Source: Candidatus Aerophobota bacterium (lineage in GTDB: Bacteria; Aerophobota; Aerophobia; Aerophobales; B3-G15). Taken from it: a stretch of 14,656 nucleotides of DNA. The stretch is from contig DRTT01000164.1 of assembly GCA_011372105.1 (NCBI GenBank), positions 1 to 14,656 of the forward strand. Direction: 5' to 3'. The translations under genes were made by a program, and so were the position numbers. Numbering within the stretch: position 1 is the first letter of the stretch; each line of letters starts with the position of its first letter. Below are positions 1-7,035 of the stretch, piece by piece. The notes under the pieces are model-generated. The model saw only the letters and a list, made by a program, of their open reading frames with translations. It made no database searches and was not told the origin of the DNA.

Positions 1-998
1 TATCCAACCGAAATAAAAGCTAATCCAAAAAAATCAGCTGAGTTTGCTCCTATAGAACCGGGATATTTTTTGACTTTCTCCACCATATTCATTCCAGCAA
101 TTCTTCCTTGCTCACAGGCAGCTGTCCAGAGAGCATTAACCTCATTTCTATCAAACACGAGATCTTTTGTCTCGGCAACATCTCCTGCAACAAAAACTCC
201 CTCAATATTTGTTTGTAGAAAATCATCGGCAAGTATTCCCCAATGAACCTTTATAGGGGAATCTTCTACCAATGAAGTATTACACCTAACTCCTTTTCCA
301 ACTATAACAAGCCTGGCTGGGATTTTTTCTCCATTGTCTAATCTTACCTCTTCCACTTCCTTATCTCCCAAAATTTCCTCCGGGGCAACTCCTGTCCGTA
401 TAGATATCCCGTTTTCCTGCAACCATTTACCTATTATTTCAGCCGCCTGAGTATCCACCACCTGAGACAAAATCCTGGGAGATTTAACCATCACCTGAAC
501 ATCAACACCTCTTTTTTTCAACCCATAGGCAGCTTTTAGACCAATAAGACCTCCCCCAAATATTACCGCCTTTCGGGTCTCATCAGCCAGCTTAATGATT
601 TCATCAGCATCACGTAATGTCCTAAACCCAAAAACACCATATTTTTCTTCACCCTTAATTCCTAAAGGCTTAGGACTTGCCCCAGTTGCAACCAAGAGTC
701 TATCATAAGATAATTTTTTCCCACTTTGCAAAATTATTTCCTTTTTTGAAATATCAACCTTATTTACTCTTTCTCCCAGAATCAAATTTACCTTGTTTTT
801 TTCATAAAAATCTTTTTCTCTGTAAAGAAGATCCTCTTTTTTTCTAGTTCCTGCAACATAGTCTGTAATAAGGCATCTGCAGTATGCGGGAAAGTCTTCA
901 TCCGAGACCACTGTAATCTCACCACTTCCATCTAACTTCCTTATTCCCTCAATGGCATTTATCCCTGCTGCACAGTTACCTATTATTAGATAATGCAT
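1..998 (-). CDS. FAD-dependent NAD(P) oxidoreductase of CODH operon (3' part missing)
   Basis: The last gene seen of the CODH operon, cut by the window edge after 332 codons with no stop. The protein starts MHYLIIGNCAAGINAIEGI, an FAD-binding Rossmann fold. A second Rossmann motif (VIFGGGLIGLKAA) in the middle would bind NAD(P)H, and the GVFVAGDVAET motif contacts FAD, so this is the pyridine-nucleotide-disulfide / NADH oxidase-like family. Such flavoproteins often sit beside cooF and cooS and are thought to pass CO-derived electrons from CooF to NAD(P)+; that role is inferred from context. The start lies inside the end of cooF (23-base overlap), with a strong GGAGGGAGGG site just upstream, so translation is coupled. 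Near residues 40-42 it has AYCRCLI where relatives commonly have a YSRPLI-like sequence, placing two cysteines near the flavin region. Confidence 0.88.
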   Translation of the reverse strand, partial: MHYLIIGNCAAGINAIEGIRKLDGSGEITVVSDEDFPAYCRCLITDYVAGTRKKEDLLYREKDFYEKNKVNLILGERVNKVDISKKEIILQSGKKLSYDRLLVATGASPKPLGIKGEEKYGVFGFRTLRDADEIIKLADETRKAVIFGGGLIGLKAAYGLKKRGVDVQVMVKSPRILSQVVDTQAAEIIGKWLQENGISIRTGVAPEEILGDKEVEEVRLDNGEKIPARLVIVGKGVRCNTSLVEDSPIKVHWGILADDFLQTNIEGVFVAGDVAETKDLVFDRNEVNALWTAACEQGRIAGMNMVEKVKKYPGSIGANSADFFGLAFISVG

Positions 999-1491
999 TT
1001 CCCTCCCTCCTTGCTCTGCTACTGACAGCCTTCTTGAAATCCTCTATTTCTCCAAAAAATAAGGCACCAGTAGGACAGGCTTCAACACAAGCTGGAATTT
1101 CTCTATCCTGACAAAGATCGCATCTCACAGCTGTTTTTTCCTGCTTACCCACAAGAAGAGACGGCCTTATCACACCAAAGGGACATACCATAACACACAT
1201 CCAACACCCCACACATTTTTCCTCATCGGCAAGAACCAAGCCTGTTTTAACATCCTTTCTTATAGCTCCAGCTATACAGGCGTCCACACAATAAGGTTCC
1301 TCACAATGTCTGCATTGAAGAGGAAAATTACTTCCCTCTTTGCCAGCTTTAACTTCAATCCGAGCTCTTGGAAGAGGTTTCTCATAAACTGCCGTAAATA
1401 AATCTTTAGTTGAAGAATGCTCCACAGCGCAAGCTATCATGCAACTGTGACAACCAAGACATTTATCTAACTCAACAAATACTCTCTTCAT
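976..1491 (-). CDS. cooF: CooF-like ferredoxin, four [4Fe-4S] clusters
   Basis: A 171-residue iron-sulfur electron carrier of the CooF / DmsB-HycB type. Sixteen cysteines fall in four groups: C11-C14-C17-C21, C60-C63-C68-C72, C93-C96-C99-C103 and C124-C127-C135-C139, the pattern for four [4Fe-4S] clusters. It has no signal peptide and should be cytoplasmic. It lies 10 bases after cooS and overlaps the flavoprotein gene, so it most likely takes electrons from the CODH and hands them to that flavoprotein. The ATG is preceded by a run of G (AAGGGGGGGATAATG) that serves as the ribosome-binding site. The fold also occurs as an electron subunit of other oxidoreductases; the CooF name rests on adjacency to cooS and on length. 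Confidence 0.93.
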   Translation of the reverse strand: MKRVFVELDKCLGCHSCMIACAVEHSSTKDLFTAVYEKPLPRARIEVKAGKEGSNFPLQCRHCEEPYCVDACIAGAIRKDVKTGLVLADEEKCVGCWMCVMVCPFGVIRPSLLVGKQEKTAVRCDLCQDREIPACVEACPTGALFFGEIEDFKKAVSSRARREGNALSNNR

Positions 1492-1501
1492 TATCCCCCC
1501 C

Positions 1502-3406
1502 TTACTGATACATAAGTGGCCTTAATTTCAAAGCCTTTCTTTTTTTATCTATATGCTCTATCATAAGATGAGCCGCCTTTATGGGATCTGACTCAAAGGC
1601 AAATTTACCACCAAGAATATTCTCCACTTCGCTGCAGAGAAAGTTCGTTACATTTTTACTCCCAAGGATAGGAAAAGGCATTCCAAGAACAGTAAATACA
1701 CCACTTGCCACAAAGTAAAATGCTATAGACACAGCTTTCTCACTCATCCATTCAGGTGCAGCACCTGCAACTGGAAGATCACTTATATCCTCCCCCAGCC
1801 CTCCTTCAAGAATAACATTTGTGAGGGCAATTAAAATTCTGCTGTTGTCAACGCAGGAGCCAACATGAAGAACTGGCGGAATACCTACCGCCTCACATAT
1901 CTCCTGCAGCCCCTTGCCTGCATATTTAAAAGCAACCTCGGGTCGCAAAAGCTCTGCCTCTGCGTCTGCTATTGCAGAGCATCCTGTTACAACAACCAAA
2001 ACATCATTTTTAATAAGTTCTTTTGCCATCTCAACATGAGCATAATTATGGGTTATTTTAGGATTGTTACATCCAACAACTCCTGCAAGACCTCTTAATC
2101 TTCCCTGAATTATGGCATCATTTAGAGGTCTGTAAGTTGCTCTGTAGGTTCCGCCAAGAAAATTGTAAATATTTTCTGCGGTAAATCCTGCAACAAGGTC
2201 TTGATTGTGCTCGGGTATTAAAATATCACCATTCCTGTTAGGAAAATTCTCAATAGCCATTTTAAGTATCTTCTTTGCTATATCATAAGCCTCCTCCTCC
2301 CTGAACTCAACATGAGTTACACCGGGTGCTTTATTTTTTGGAGAAGTTGTAACAAGCTTTGTATGAAAGGAACTTGCAACAGTTGATAATGCGGGCATTA
2401 TGCACTGGACATCTACCATCATAAGGTCAACTGCACCTGTTAAAATGGCAAGTTCCTGCTGAAGAAAATTCCCTGCAACAGGTATACCATGGCGCATTAA
2501 AATCTCATTGGCAGTGCAGCATATACCGACAAGATTTATACCCTTTGCTCCTTTTTCCTTTGCAAGCTTCACTATCTCAGGATCCCTCGCTGCGTAAACC
2601 ACAACATCTGATAGAGTAGGCTCATGCCCGTGAACCACAACATTAACCTCATCCCTTGACAGTGTTCCAAGATTTACCCTCCCCAAAATTGGGGTGGGAG
2701 AGCGGAAAAGAATATCAGAAAGATCTGTTGCAACCATTGAACCTCCCCAACCATCAGACAGGGCAGTTCTGAATCCATGCATCAGAATATTCTTATAATC
2801 TGTGTCAACCCCAATATGCGTTCTGTGCATCATCTCAACTATTTCCCTATCAATCCCCCTTGGCATAATTCCAAGCTCTTCCCACACCTTCACTCTTTTC
2901 TTAGGGGCTCTGAAGGGCATCTTTATATACCCATGTTGTCTTCCAAATTCCTCCATAATTTTCTCTGCAAGCTCTTTTGCAATTTCCTCCTTACCCCTTC
3001 CCTCAACTTTTACCCCGTACTCCTTTGCCAGCTTTTTTAATTTTACTTCATCCTTTATAGTGTAAGCATCTGTTTTCCCTTCCGCTGCCAGCAAAAGAGC
3101 ATGAGTAATATCACGTCCATGGTCAGAATGAGCTGCTGCTCCTCCTGCAACCATTCTGCCAAGATTCCTCGCTACAATTGTATCAGCCGTTGCACCACAT
3201 ATTCCAGTCTGTTCCTCCTCAGAAAAAGGGTCAATCCTGCAGGGACCCATATTGCATATCCTGCAACATATTCCTAATCTGCCAAATCCGCATTGAGGCT
3301 GCATTGCTTCATATCTGTCCCAGGCTGTTAAGATGCATTCTTTCTCTGCCCTCTCTAACATAAACTGGCTTGCTTTATCTATGCTTCTTTTCTCTTTCTT
3401 GTTCAT
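1502..3406 (-). CDS. cooS: Anaerobic Ni-Fe carbon monoxide dehydrogenase catalytic subunit
   Basis: A 634-residue CooS, full length for the family, catalysing CO + H2O <-> CO2 + 2H+ + 2e-. The N-terminal cysteines C39 and C47 match the inter-subunit D-cluster, and C48, C51, C56 and C70 the B-cluster. C-cluster (Ni-Fe-S) ligands are visible: H261 (HGHEPTLSD), the C296-C297 pair (GICCTAN), C335, C446 (GVVGCNNP), C476 (TGCSAIAD) and C518 (HVGSCVDNS). Histidines H93, H96 and H102 lie in the proton-channel region; position 99 of that series is Asp. Its ATG overlaps the cooC stop as ATGA, so the two are translationally coupled. CooC, CooF and flavoprotein neighbours favour a role in CO oxidation or redox balancing; without ACS in view, a carbon-fixation role is not shown. 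Confidence 0.97.
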   Translation of the reverse strand: MNKKEKRSIDKASQFMLERAEKECILTAWDRYEAMQPQCGFGRLGICCRICNMGPCRIDPFSEEEQTGICGATADTIVARNLGRMVAGGAAAHSDHGRDITHALLLAAEGKTDAYTIKDEVKLKKLAKEYGVKVEGRGKEEIAKELAEKIMEEFGRQHGYIKMPFRAPKKRVKVWEELGIMPRGIDREIVEMMHRTHIGVDTDYKNILMHGFRTALSDGWGGSMVATDLSDILFRSPTPILGRVNLGTLSRDEVNVVVHGHEPTLSDVVVYAARDPEIVKLAKEKGAKGINLVGICCTANEILMRHGIPVAGNFLQQELAILTGAVDLMMVDVQCIMPALSTVASSFHTKLVTTSPKNKAPGVTHVEFREEEAYDIAKKILKMAIENFPNRNGDILIPEHNQDLVAGFTAENIYNFLGGTYRATYRPLNDAIIQGRLRGLAGVVGCNNPKITHNYAHVEMAKELIKNDVLVVVTGCSAIADAEAELLRPEVAFKYAGKGLQEICEAVGIPPVLHVGSCVDNSRILIALTNVILEGGLGEDISDLPVAGAAPEWMSEKAVSIAFYFVASGVFTVLGMPFPILGSKNVTNFLCSEVENILGGKFAFESDPIKAAHLMIEHIDKKRKALKLRPLMYQ

Positions 3407-4173
3407 ACCTTTTCTCCTGTCAAATTTTTAACAATCTCCCCTATTTCACTTCTGAATTTTTCACTTTTATCCCAGGGAGAAAAACCATTAATATCTGCCT
3501 GAATAATATTTTCGTCAAAACTTACAAACCCCAAAACATTAAAATTGGACAAACAGGTTAGAATATATCTTCTATCCTCCTCACCTCTTATTTTGTTACC
3601 AACAACAGATAAGTTTGAAATCCCTATTTGAGAGGAGAGCTTTTTGATTCGGAAGGCGGTCTCTATACTCTTTTTCCCTGGCTCAACCACCACAATTAAC
3701 CTATCAACTCCTCTTGCAGTTCCTCTGCCAAGATGCTCTATTCCTGCCTCCATATCTATAACAAGCACCTCATCTCTTTCCAGAAGAAGATGAGACAAAA
3801 GAGCTCTTAAAAAAGCATTCTCAGGACAGGTGCATCCCATCCCTCCTCCTCTTACTGTCCCCATAACAGCAAGCTTTACTCCCTCATGCTCAACGAAGTA
3901 TTTATCGGGAATATCATCCACTTTTGGATTCAGTTTAAAATAGGAGGAGACATCACCTGGCTTTGCTCCTGTTCTTTCTTCAATTAATTTTTTCATCTCT
4001 ATAAGAGGGGTTATCCTGGAAGGCTCAGGGAAGGAAAGAGTAAGGGCAAGGTTTGTATCAGGGTCAGCATCTATTGCAAAAACTGCCCTCCCCTTCCATT
4101 TAAAATATTTAATTATCCCTGTGGCAAGGGTGGTTTTTCCTGCACCACCCTTGCCTGTAATGGCAATTTTCAT
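3403..4173 (-). CDS. cooC: CooC-type nickel-insertion ATPase for CODH
   Basis: A 256-residue P-loop ATPase that matures CODH by nickel insertion into the C-cluster. It starts MKIAITGKGGAGKTT, a deviant Walker A of the MinD/CooC class at residues 7-15, followed by the switch motif DADPDTNLA. The CxC pair C114-C116 (GMGCTCPENA) matches the metal-binding pair at the CooC dimer interface, and VIDMEAGIEHLGRG is the Walker B region. The frame stays open upstream to an ATG at 4296, but I start at 4173: the P-loop begins there as in the family, AAAGGGA lies just upstream, and the predicted promoter lies between the two ATGs. It is the first gene of the operon and overlaps cooS by four bases. Confidence 0.95.
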   Translation of the reverse strand: MKIAITGKGGAGKTTLATGIIKYFKWKGRAVFAIDADPDTNLALTLSFPEPSRITPLIEMKKLIEERTGAKPGDVSSYFKLNPKVDDIPDKYFVEHEGVKLAVMGTVRGGGMGCTCPENAFLRALLSHLLLERDEVLVIDMEAGIEHLGRGTARGVDRLIVVVEPGKKSIETAFRIKKLSSQIGISNLSVVGNKIRGEEDRRYILTCLSNFNVLGFVSFDENIIQADINGFSPWDKSEKFRSEIGEIVKNLTGEKV

Positions 4174-4219
4174 ATAAATCCCTTTAGGAGTATAAAATAG
4201 CCACCAAATCACCCAACTA

Positions 4220-4248
4220 ACTATACCATAACTTTTTAATCCTGTCAA
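4220..4248 (-). promoter_or_regulatory. Sigma70-type promoter of the cooC-cooS-cooF operon
   Basis: Read on the minus strand: TTGACA (4248-4243), a 17-base spacer, then TATAGT (4225-4220). This gives a leader of about 40 bases before the cooC ATG. An inverted repeat, CTGTC-N8-GACAG at 4242-4259, covers the -35 box and could be an operator. The 19-base element of the three plus-strand promoters is not part of this promoter; its nearest copy, at 4277-4295, lies upstream and faces away. Confidence 0.7.
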
Positions 4249-4259
4249 GCAAGGGACAG
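4242..4259. promoter_or_regulatory. Inverted repeat over the cooC -35 box (possible operator)
   Basis: CTGTC at 4242-4246 and GACAG at 4255-4259 form a 5-base perfect dyad around an 8-base centre. The left arm overlaps the minus-strand -35 hexamer of the cooC promoter. A repressor bound here would block the operon. The arms are short and chance occurrence is possible. Confidence 0.35.
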
Positions 4260-4276
4260 ATTTTTGTATAAAAAAC

Positions 4277-4305
4277 TTGACAAAAATTATTTCCACTTAT
4301 ATAAT
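4277..4305 (+). promoter_or_regulatory. Promoter P1 with shared 19-base element, upstream of the MerR-type gene
   Basis: Perfect -35 TTGACA (4277-4282), 17-base spacer and perfect -10 TATAAT (4300-4305), about 54 bases before the regulator start. Bases 4277-4295 are the 19-mer TTGACAAAAATTATTTCCA, repeated without change at 6726 and 11435. Conservation of spacer bases, which core polymerase recognition does not need, points to a binding site for a specific regulator, plausibly the product of the gene it drives. Confidence 0.85.
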
Positions 4306-4358
4306 AAAGCTACAGATAGCAAGTAAAAAGCAAAAAAATAAAAAAACAGGATGAAAAA

Positions 4359-4766
4359 ATGGATGAAGACAAGCCAGTCTATCCTATTAGCATAGCAGCA
4401 GAGCTTTTAAAGGTTCATCCCAGAACTCTGAGGTTATATGAGAAACACGGACTTATAAGTCCCAAAAGAAGAGGAAAAAAAAGATTTTTCTCAAACAATG
4501 ACCTTCGCTGGATAAATTGCATAAGAGAGATGATTCACGAGCAAGGACTCAACATTACAGGAATAAAACGTCTTTTAACTCTTCTTCCTTGCTGGCAAAT
4601 AAAAGGTTGTAGCGAAGAAGAAAGACAAAGATGCTCTGCAAGATACGAGAAGACAGAACCCTGCTGGAAACTTGCTGAGAAAATATGCCCGGAAAAATTT
4701 GAATACTGCAAAGAGTGCAAAGTTTATAATGAGTACCGGAAAAGAAAACTTAAAAAGGAGGATTAA
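4359..4766 (+). CDS. MerR-family transcriptional regulator with Cys-rich two-CW-like tail
   Basis: A 135-residue DNA-binding regulator. Residues 8-72 form a MerR-type winged helix-turn-helix (ISIAAELLKVHPRTLRLYEKHGLI, with wing residues RRGKKRFF), closest in feel to the HspR/GlnR branch. The rest is a short Cys-rich domain: C78-W79 (LLPCWQIKGC, C84), C92, C102-W103 (EPCW), C110 and C117-x2-C120. This pattern resembles the 'two-CW' domain seen attached to sensory proteins and could bind a metal, an Fe-S cluster or another redox signal; the ligand is unknown. It is divergent from the CODH operon and heads the run containing the MinD ATPases, so it is the natural candidate to control P1 and the matching promoters. 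The ATG follows a weak AGGA. The stop codon directly abuts the next start. Confidence 0.88.
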   Translation: MDEDKPVYPISIAAELLKVHPRTLRLYEKHGLISPKRRGKKRFFSNNDLRWINCIREMIHEQGLNITGIKRLLTLLPCWQIKGCSEEERQRCSARYEKTEPCWKLAEKICPEKFEYCKECKVYNEYRKRKLKKED

Positions 4767-4961
4767 ATGCCAAGAGGAGATGGAACCGGTCCTCCTATGG
4801 GAGGAAGAGGCGGTAGAGGAAGAGGTGGAGGTTTTGGTATGGGACCTGGAGGAGAGTGCATATGTCCAAACTGTGGGGCAACTGTGCCCCATACAAGAGG
4901 CACGCCCTGTTATCAGATAATGTGTCCTAAGTGTGGAACAAGAATGGTAAGAAAAAGATGA
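4767..4961 (+). CDS. Small Gly/Arg-rich zinc-ribbon protein
   Basis: A 64-residue protein in two parts. Residues 1-29 are a Gly/Arg/Met-rich stretch starting MPRGDGTGPPMGG, the sort of N-terminus seen in DUF5320-type proteins that accompany NifX and MinD genes in anaerobes. Residues 30-64 hold a zinc ribbon or rubredoxin-like knuckle pair, C33-x2-C36 and C53-x2-C56, plus C31 and C48. Six cysteines in half a small protein suggest metal binding, perhaps as a metal or cluster donor to the neighbouring ATPases; this is inferred. A perfect AGGAGG lies inside the end of the regulator gene, and the start abuts that gene's stop, so it should be translated strongly. Its own stop overlaps the next ATG (ATGA). 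Confidence 0.8.
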   Translation: MPRGDGTGPPMGGRGGRGRGGGFGMGPGGECICPNCGATVPHTRGTPCYQIMCPKCGTRMVRKR

Positions 4962-5815
4962 CAATATCAGTTGCAAGTGGCAAAGGTGGAACAGGGAAAA
5001 CAACAGTAGCAACAAATCTTGCCTTAGCTTTAAATGATAATGTTCAATTTCTTGACTGTGATGTGGAAGCTCCTAATGCTTTCATATTTCTAAGACCTAC
5101 CTTAAATGATGTAAAACCCGTTTATTCTTTTTTTCCTCAAGTAGTTGAAGAAAAATGCAATTTCTGCGGGTTATGCAGTAAAATATGCGAGTGGAACGCA
5201 ATTGCTGTGGTCAACAAAAAATGGCTTTTTTTCTCCCAGCTTTGCCACAGTTGCAGTGCATGCTGGCAGCTTTGTCCTGAGAAAGCTTTAAAAAAAGAAA
5301 AAAAATTGAAGGGAGTGGTGGAAAAAGGTAAAGCTTTCGGAATTGACTTCGTTCAGGGAAAACTTACAGTAGGCGAGGCTGTTTCACCTCCTATAATTAA
5401 AGCAGTCAAAAAGGAGATAAATAAGGAAAAAATTGTTATTATAGATGTTGCACCGGGGACAGGATGTCCTATGGTGGAGGGGGTAAAAGAGAGTGATTTC
5501 TGTATTCTCGTTACAGAACCAACTCCATTTGGTTTTAACGATCTTATCCTTGCTATTGGGGTTTTAAAGGAACTTACAATACCCTTTGGGGTGGTAATTA
5601 ATCGCTCTGATATAGGAGATGATAAGGTAGAAGATTTTTGCAGAAAAAACAATATACCTGTTCTCCTGCGCCTTCCTTTTGATAGAAAAATAGCAAGAGC
5701 TTATTCTGAAGGAAAGGCAATTGTTAAAGAGGATAAAAGCTGGAAAGAAAAATTTATCGAGCTTTTTGAGAAAATAAAAGAGGAATACCAAAACACAGAA
5801 AGAGCAAAGGTATGA
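4958..5815 (+). CDS. MinD/Mrp-type ATPase with inserted 2[4Fe-4S] ferredoxin domain (first copy)
   Basis: A 285-residue cytoplasmic ATPase. Residues 6-16 are a deviant Walker A (ASGKGGTGKTT), DCDVEAPN at 33-40 is the A' motif, and VIIDVAPGTGCP near 160-171 is Walker B. A bacterial-ferredoxin domain is inserted at about 60-110: C67-C70-C73-C77 and C96-C99-C102-C106, each C-x2-C-x2-C-x3-C. This architecture is that of the paired MinD-ferredoxin proteins of the ORP cluster of Desulfovibrio and many anaerobes, thought to work in metal-sulfur cluster handling. In the first cluster motif the usual Pro after the last Cys is Glu (CEWNAI). The frame opens earlier (4931), but the ATG at 4958 overlaps the preceding stop and begins exactly at the P-loop strand. 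It overlaps the next gene by four bases. Confidence 0.9.
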   Translation: MTISVASGKGGTGKTTVATNLALALNDNVQFLDCDVEAPNAFIFLRPTLNDVKPVYSFFPQVVEEKCNFCGLCSKICEWNAIAVVNKKWLFFSQLCHSCSACWQLCPEKALKKEKKLKGVVEKGKAFGIDFVQGKLTVGEAVSPPIIKAVKKEINKEKIVIIDVAPGTGCPMVEGVKESDFCILVTEPTPFGFNDLILAIGVLKELTIPFGVVINRSDIGDDKVEDFCRKNNIPVLLRLPFDRKIARAYSEGKAIVKEDKSWKEKFIELFEKIKEEYQNTERAKV

Positions 5816-6666
5816 AGACACTGACAGTTATAAGCGGAAAAGGTGGGACAGGGAAAACAAGTATTGTAGCCTCTTTTGCTTATCTTGCAGATAATAAAGT
5901 CCTTGCAGATTGCGATGTAGATGCAGCAGACCTGCACCTTCTTCTCCACCCCGAGGTAAAAAAATCCTACAATTTCAAAGGAGGAAAAACTGCTGTAATT
6001 AACAAGGATAAATGTACACAATGTGGAAAATGTGAAAAAGTCTGTCAGTTTGAAGCAATTAAAAATTTCGAGGTTGATTCCCTCTCTTGCGAAGGATGCT
6101 CTCTATGCATGCATATCTGCCCTGCAGATGCTATTAAAATGGAGGAAAAAATCACAGGATGGGTTTACATCTCCCATACAAAGTATGGTCCTCTTGTCCA
6201 TGCAAAATTAGGGATAGCAGAGGGAAACTCCGGGAAACTTGTAACCCGGGTTAGAACTTTAGCTGAGGAAATAGCAAGAGAAAAAGGTGCAGAAATTATT
6301 TTAATTGATGGTTCTCCTGGAATAGGATGTCCTGTAATTGCCTCCTTAACAGGAGCAGACCTTGCTCTTATTGTAACAGAACCCACCTTATCTGGAATCT
6401 CCGACCTTGAAAGAGTGGGAGGAGTATGTGATCATTTTGGTATTCGGTGGGTTGTTTGTATAAACAAGTTTGATATTAACAGGGAAAACACAGAGAAAAT
6501 AGAAAAGGAGTGTGAAAGAAGGAATATAAAAGTTGTGGGAAAAATCCCCTTTGATATAAATTTTATTCATGCTCTCGTCAAAGGCCTACCTTTGATTGAA
6601 TATTCTTCCAATGAGTCAAAAAGTCAAATTGAAAATATGTGGCAAGAGATACTCAACCTTCTCTAA
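5812..6666 (+). CDS. MinD/Mrp-type ATPase with inserted 2[4Fe-4S] ferredoxin domain (second copy)
   Basis: A 284-residue paralogue of the gene before it and its probable heterodimer partner. Walker A is ISGKGGTGKTS (7-17), A' is DCDVDAADLHLLL (from 33), and Walker B is IILIDGSPGIGCPV near 162-175. The ferredoxin insert has C68-C71-C74-C78 and C93-C96-C99-C103. Side-by-side pairs of this kind are typical of ORP-type loci; pairing is inferred from that and from coupled translation (ATG overlaps the upstream TGA as ATGA). It is the last gene before the second copy of the shared promoter. No good terminator follows, only a weak 8-base AT-rich stem (6667-6692), so read-through into the next genes is likely. 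Confidence 0.9.
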   Translation: MKTLTVISGKGGTGKTSIVASFAYLADNKVLADCDVDAADLHLLLHPEVKKSYNFKGGKTAVINKDKCTQCGKCEKVCQFEAIKNFEVDSLSCEGCSLCMHICPADAIKMEEKITGWVYISHTKYGPLVHAKLGIAEGNSGKLVTRVRTLAEEIAREKGAEIILIDGSPGIGCPVIASLTGADLALIVTEPTLSGISDLERVGGVCDHFGIRWVVCINKFDINRENTEKIEKECERRNIKVVGKIPFDINFIHALVKGLPLIEYSSNESKSQIENMWQEILNLL

Positions 6667-6725
6667 GAAAGAAATTCCAAATACTTTCTTTCCAACACAA
6701 TATGAAATTTAAAATACCTATACAC

Positions 6726-6754
6726 TTGACAAAAATTATTTCCAATTATATTAT
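6726..6754 (+). promoter_or_regulatory. Promoter P2 with shared 19-base element, upstream of the DUF5320-like genes
   Basis: -35 TTGACA (6726-6731), 17-base spacer and -10 TATTAT (6749-6754), one base off consensus. A perfect TATAAT also lies at 6754-6759 but with a 22-base spacer, so it is less likely to be used. Bases 6726-6744 are identical to the 19-mer at 4277 and 11435. The predicted transcript begins about 25 bases before the first small gene. Confidence 0.82.
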
Positions 6755-6786
6755 ATAATAGGCCAAGAACTTTAAAGGAGGAAAAA

Positions 6787-7008
6787 ATGCCAAGAGGCTT
6801 TAGAGGAAGAGGTTGGGGACCAGGTTACTATGGTTTAGGATTCTGGGGGAGAGGGAATCCTTTTCCATTTTGCAGGTTCTTCCCCTGGCTCCCAAGATGG
6901 TGGTGGGCGACTCCCTATGCTCCTTATTTTGCCTCTACCATCTTAGGTCCGATGTATTCTCCTTATAGCAGACAAGTTATGACTTCTTATCCTTACTATG
7001 GATGGTAA
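6787..7008 (+). CDS. Small Gly- and aromatic-rich protein, DUF5320-like
   Basis: A 73-residue protein of unknown function starting MPRGFRGRGWGPGYYG. It is made largely of Gly, Pro, Arg, Trp, Tyr and Phe: 23 of 73 residues are aromatic, including WWW at 38-40, and there is one cysteine (C29). It lacks the coiled-coil tail of its two neighbours. No signal peptide or regular membrane helix is evident; Arg and Pro break up the hydrophobic runs. The perfect AAAGGAGG six bases before the ATG, the N-terminus like DUF5320 proteins and the operon position support a real, well-translated gene. It might be a scaffold or metal-site partner for the ATPases and NifX proteins, but nothing in the sequence proves this. 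Confidence 0.72.
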   Translation: MPRGFRGRGWGPGYYGLGFWGRGNPFPFCRFFPWLPRWWWATPYAPYFASTILGPMYSPYSRQVMTSYPYYGW

Positions 7009-7035
7009 TCTAAAAGAACTTGAAGGAGGTTTAAA

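Noticed and set aside
726..741. Possible fourth copy of the 19-base element (AAAATTATTTCC)
   Set aside because: Only 12 bases match, TTGACA is missing, no -10 follows, and it lies inside the flavoprotein coding sequence in Lys/Ile-rich codons.
4174..4296. Upstream in-frame extension of cooC starting at the ATG at 4296
   Set aside because: The P-loop normally begins at the protein's first residues; the extension would span the predicted cooC promoter and the inverted repeat, and the ATG at 4173 has an AAAGGGA site.
4931..4957. Earlier in-frame ATG for the first MinD-ferredoxin gene
   Set aside because: It would overlap the zinc-ribbon gene by 31 bases with no ribosome-binding site, while the ATG at 4958 gives the usual ATGA coupling and begins at the first P-loop strand.
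4535..5015. Antisense open frames opposite the regulator and zinc-ribbon genes
   Set aside because: They are Ser/Cys/Leu-rich mirror translations of real genes, with no domain and no ribosome-binding site; the same holds for the other overlapping minor frames throughout the window.
6667..6692. Terminator after the second MinD-ferredoxin gene
   Set aside because: The stem GAAAGAAA/TTTCTTTC is only 8 bp with a 10-base loop, is AT-rich and has no following T-run.
6754..6759. Perfect TATAAT as the -10 box of P2
   Set aside because: Its spacing to TTGACA is 22 bases; TATTAT at 6749-6754 has the 17-base spacing found at P1 and P3.
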